Source: CAVYXZ01 sp965223835 (GTDB lineage: Bacteria; Chloroflexota; Anaerolineae; Aggregatilineales; Phototrophicaceae). Taken from it: a DNA stretch of 64,000 nucleotides. The stretch spans positions 6,014,001-6,078,000 of the forward strand of contig CBDCXQ010000001.1 in the NCBI GenBank assembly GCA_965223835.1. The letters run 5' to 3'. Position 1 is the stretch's first letter. Each line of letters opens with the position of its first letter. Position numbers and translations under genes: made by a program. Shown here piece after piece: positions 61,610 through 64,000 of this stretch. The notes below the pieces were generated by a model. That model was not told where the DNA came from. It did not search any database and saw only the letters and a list, made by a program, of their open reading frames with translations.

Positions 61610-62605
61610 ATGCTAAATTATATTCTTCGCCGATTAATGATTGGTTTTTTCTTGCTGATTGGCATTGGGGTTGTATCTTTTATTATCATCAAATTGCCAC
61701 CGGGCGACTTTGCCAGTCGCTATCGGCAGTTCCTTATTGATCGCGGGTCGACTCTGGAAGAAGCAGAACGGGCGGCGCAAATCGTGCGCGAACAGTATGA
61801 CCTCGATAAGCCGCTGGCAACGCAATTTTTTTTGTGGATCGAGGGCATGGTCACGGAGGGTAGATTTGGCTATTCGTTTGCCTATCGTAAAGATGTGGGC
61901 GAATTGATTGCTGATCGCTTACCAAAAACACTCATCATCGCGGTCCTGGCCCATCTTATCTCGACGGCAGTTGGCATCGGCCTGGGCATTTTTGTCGCGC
62001 CACGTAAATATGGCTTCTGGGACAATCTTGGGGCGGTGATGGCCTTTATTTTTACGTCGGTTCCCCGCTTTTCGATTGCTATCATATTTTTATATATTCT
62101 AGTCATTGAGCTACGACAACCCAGCATTACGAATTTCTTCTCGCCCCAGTATGTATTCGCGCCCTGGAGCATTGAAAAAGTTATTGATATGTTCGCCCAT
62201 ATCTGGCCGGTGCTGGTGATCGCGGGTCTGGGTGGCGTGGCACGTAACATGCGCGTGATGCGTGGTAATTTACTGGATGTGCTGGATGCGGACTATGTTC
62301 AAACAGCGCGTTCTAAGGGTCTAAAAGAACGTACCGTACTGGTCCGCCATGCGGTTCCCAACGCACTGCACCCCATCGTGGCCTATCAAGGCACGGTGCT
62401 GCCCTATATGATGCAGGGCGAACTGGAAGTGGCGATTGTGCTGGGCTTACCGACACTGGGGCCATTGTTTTACGAGTCGCTGGTCAATCAGGATATTTAT
62501 ATCTCCGGCTCGCTGCTTCTGATGTACGGGGCATTAATCCTCGTCGGCAATCTGCTGGCCGATGTTTTCTTGTCGCTTCTCGATCCGCGCATCCGGTTTG
62601 CTTAG
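61610..62605 (+). CDS. ABC transporter permease, OppB/DppB type
   Basis: 331 aa, six transmembrane helices. MLNYILRRLMIGFFLLIGIGVVSFIIIKLPPGD is the typical N-terminal signature; LDVLDADYVQTARSKGLKERTVLVRHAVPNALHP is the coupling loop. GGAG lies 5 nt before ATG. It is the partner of the next gene. Confidence 0.9.
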   Translation: MLNYILRRLMIGFFLLIGIGVVSFIIIKLPPGDFASRYRQFLIDRGSTLEEAERAAQIVREQYDLDKPLATQFFLWIEGMVTEGRFGYSFAYRKDVGELIADRLPKTLIIAVLAHLISTAVGIGLGIFVAPRKYGFWDNLGAVMAFIFTSVPRFSIAIIFLYILVIELRQPSITNFFSPQYVFAPWSIEKVIDMFAHIWPVLVIAGLGGVARNMRVMRGNLLDVLDADYVQTARSKGLKERTVLVRHAVPNALHPIVAYQGTVLPYMMQGELEVAIVLGLPTLGPLFYESLVNQDIYISGSLLLMYGALILVGNLLADVFLSLLDPRIRFA

Positions 62606-62616
62606 GAGGTTAGTCC

Positions 62617-63756
62617 ATGGTTGCTGAAGTAGTAGATATTCCTGTAGATGGTCAGGCTGCTGAAGTCAGCCACGCGGACGAAGGATATCTTAACCTCGTC
62701 TGGCAGCGGTTCCGGCGCAGCCCGATTTCGATAGTTGGTGGGGTGATGGTATTGGTGCTGGGAATGCTGGCAATCTTTGCCGAGTTTTTTAGCCCCACGC
62801 CGATTAATCGCATTAATTTGGATGCTTCGTTTACGCCCCCACAGCGTATACATTTCTTCACCGATGCCAATGGTGAATTTCATCTCGGACCTTTTGTCTA
62901 CAATTACGAGTTCACGTTGAATCCGACGACATTCGCGGTTGAGTGGGTAGAAGATACCTCCAAAGCCTATCCGATTCACTTTTTTGTCGAAGGCTGGGAA
63001 TATGAACTGTTGGGTTTGTTCCCAACCAACATTCATTTGTACGGCGTGGAAGAAGGGGGCACAGTCTATATTCTGGGCACGGACAAGCTAGGCCGCGATC
63101 TATTTGGCAAAGCGGCTGAAGCCGGGCGTATCTCACTCAGTATGAGTCTCATCAGCACGATTGTTAGCGTGATTGTCGGGTCCGTTCTCGGTGTAGCTTC
63201 GGGTTATTATGGTGGCACCATTGATCTTGTGATGCAGCGCTTTACCGAGTTTGTTGCGGCCTTCCCGCAGTTACCTTTGTGGATGGCGCTGGCTGCTCTC
63301 GTACCGAAAACGGCAGATTCGTTTACCGTATTTGTTATCATGTCGTGCATCTTTGCGTTGTTAACCTGGACTGTTCTAGCGCGTGAGGTGCGCGGCAAGG
63401 TGCTGTCACTGCGTGAGCAGGATTTTATCATGGCGGCCAAAGAAGTCGGCGCGTCTGACCGCCGGATTATCCTTCGCCACCTGTACCCCAATGTCCTGAG
63501 TCATGTGCTGGTGATCCTGACGCTCACCGTTCCGGGCGTCATCCTGGCCGAATCGTTCTTGAGTTTTCTGGGAATCGGCATCACTGAGCCGCTGATCAGC
63601 TGGGGCTTGATGATGCGGAATACGCAAGATATTCAAACGCTGGGTCAGAATCCCTGGATTCTCGCGCCCATCTTTTTTATTGTCATGGCGGTGTTGGGCT
63701 TCAATTTTCTGGGCGATGGCCTGCGCGACGCTGCCGACCCCTATGCCACACAGTAG
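62617..63756 (+). CDS. ABC transporter permease, OppC type with extended first periplasmic loop
   Basis: 379 aa, about 75 more than the homologue at 23045. The extra part (about 55-150: PTPINRINLDASFTPPQRIHFF to VEEGGTVYILGTDKLGRD) lies outside the membrane between helices 1 and 2 and is seen in one branch of OppC permeases. The coupling loop is LREQDFIMAAKEVGASDRRIILRHLYPN. AGGAGGT overlaps the upstream stop codon. The ATPase genes are not in the next position; they may lie beyond the window or be shared. Confidence 0.9.
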   Translation: MVAEVVDIPVDGQAAEVSHADEGYLNLVWQRFRRSPISIVGGVMVLVLGMLAIFAEFFSPTPINRINLDASFTPPQRIHFFTDANGEFHLGPFVYNYEFTLNPTTFAVEWVEDTSKAYPIHFFVEGWEYELLGLFPTNIHLYGVEEGGTVYILGTDKLGRDLFGKAAEAGRISLSMSLISTIVSVIVGSVLGVASGYYGGTIDLVMQRFTEFVAAFPQLPLWMALAALVPKTADSFTVFVIMSCIFALLTWTVLAREVRGKVLSLREQDFIMAAKEVGASDRRIILRHLYPNVLSHVLVILTLTVPGVILAESFLSFLGIGITEPLISWGLMMRNTQDIQTLGQNPWILAPIFFIVMAVLGFNFLGDGLRDAADPYATQ

Positions 63757-63828
63757 GTTATTTGCAAACTCTGAAATTTTGTCATCGTTGCATGTTTTGT
63801 AGTTAGCTTTTACTGGAATAAATGACCG

Positions 63829-64000
63829 ATGCGTCAACCCAAATTGTTAGCAGTGGTCAGTGTCCTGATCGTTTTCGGGGGATTGACCGCTGTCATTGTA
63901 TTTAGTCAGAGCAACGTGACTCCGTTGCCGGAAACAGTGGCCGGAGTCGTTAGCAATGCTGATGGCCCGGTTGCCGATGCCATTGTGCAAGTGCAGGGCA
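63829..64000 (+). CDS. Secreted protein with carboxypeptidase-regulatory-like domain (3' truncated)
   Basis: Only 57 residues are visible from ATG at 63829. A signal or anchor helix (LLAVVSVLIVFGGLTAVIVF) is followed by SNVTPLPETVAGVVSNADGP and VADAIVQVQG, which is the start of a carboxypeptidase-regulatory/CnaB-like beta-sandwich (typical GxVxxxxGxPVxxAxVxV). It lies 72 bp after the permease gene in the same direction. The remainder is outside the window. Confidence 0.7.
   Translation, partial: MRQPKLLAVVSVLIVFGGLTAVIVFSQSNVTPLPETVAGVVSNADGPVADAIVQVQG

Overview
The window looks like chromosomal DNA of a free-living heterotrophic bacterium, most likely a Chloroflexota (Anaerolineae-type) lineage. 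This is inferred from gene content, not from a marker gene. The pointers are a Flp-type pilin signal on a surface protein, many small secreted SH3b, PASTA and beta-propeller proteins, several import operons for peptides and sugars, expanded phytanoyl-CoA-dioxygenase-like (PhyH) oxygenases, and abundant IS and REP-like debris. No rRNA, complete tRNA, CRISPR array or replication gene was seen.

Layout. Bases 1-2352: the 3' end of a 3-hydroxyacyl-CoA dehydrogenase, a secreted propeller-like protein and an aminoglycoside-phosphotransferase-fold kinase. Bases 2530-12673: mostly minus-strand envelope genes: an SGNH hydrolase coupled to a formylglycine-enzyme-like lipoprotein, a plus-strand glucose/sorbosone-dehydrogenase-like propeller, a 696-aa Flp-pilin/ASH/LamG adhesin-like protein, a TPR membrane protein, three tandem paralogues of an unrecognised exported family, and a flippase. 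Bases 12750-18704: two DDE transposase elements, with a RAYT transposase carrying its own REP pair, an SH3b protein, a small membrane protein and a methyltransferase between them.

Bases 18806-46765 are the most distinctive part: three adjacent import loci, each with its own regulator and each with a PhyH-family gene. Locus A (18806-26962) has a GntR/LacI-hybrid regulator, a perfect 20-bp operator, a Dpp/Opp-type transporter with both ATPases, and a PhyH protein with an unusual metal motif. Locus B (29455-36237, minus) has an Lpl-type sugar transporter, a FadR-type regulator, a GH29 fucosidase and a PhyH protein, with a FadR-like site upstream of the first gene. Locus C (36955-46765) has a LacI regulator, a sugar-binding protein, a MalF-type permease carrying an inserted beta-propeller, a MalG permease, a 128-aa unknown, a PhyH protein, a GHL6-like glycosidase and a second MalG permease. 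The simplest reading is uptake followed by oxidative and hydrolytic trimming of modified glycans or glycosides. The sugar loci encode no ATPase, so they probably use a shared one elsewhere.

Bases 46.9-48.2 kb are an IS graveyard. Bases 48346-58860 hold an ECF sigma factor overlapping an HTH partner, a DUF554 membrane protein, a PASTA protein, a MaoC hydratase, a flavin reductase, an alpha/beta hydrolase, a polytopic membrane protein, an 805-aa GH38-like protein whose key zinc ligands appear lost, and a NUDIX hydrolase. Bases 59376-64000 start a second Opp/Dpp-type import operon, followed by a secreted protein cut by the window edge.

All four solute-binding-protein genes are followed 15-20 nt after their stop codon by a strong hairpin. 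REP-like hairpins recur at several loci.
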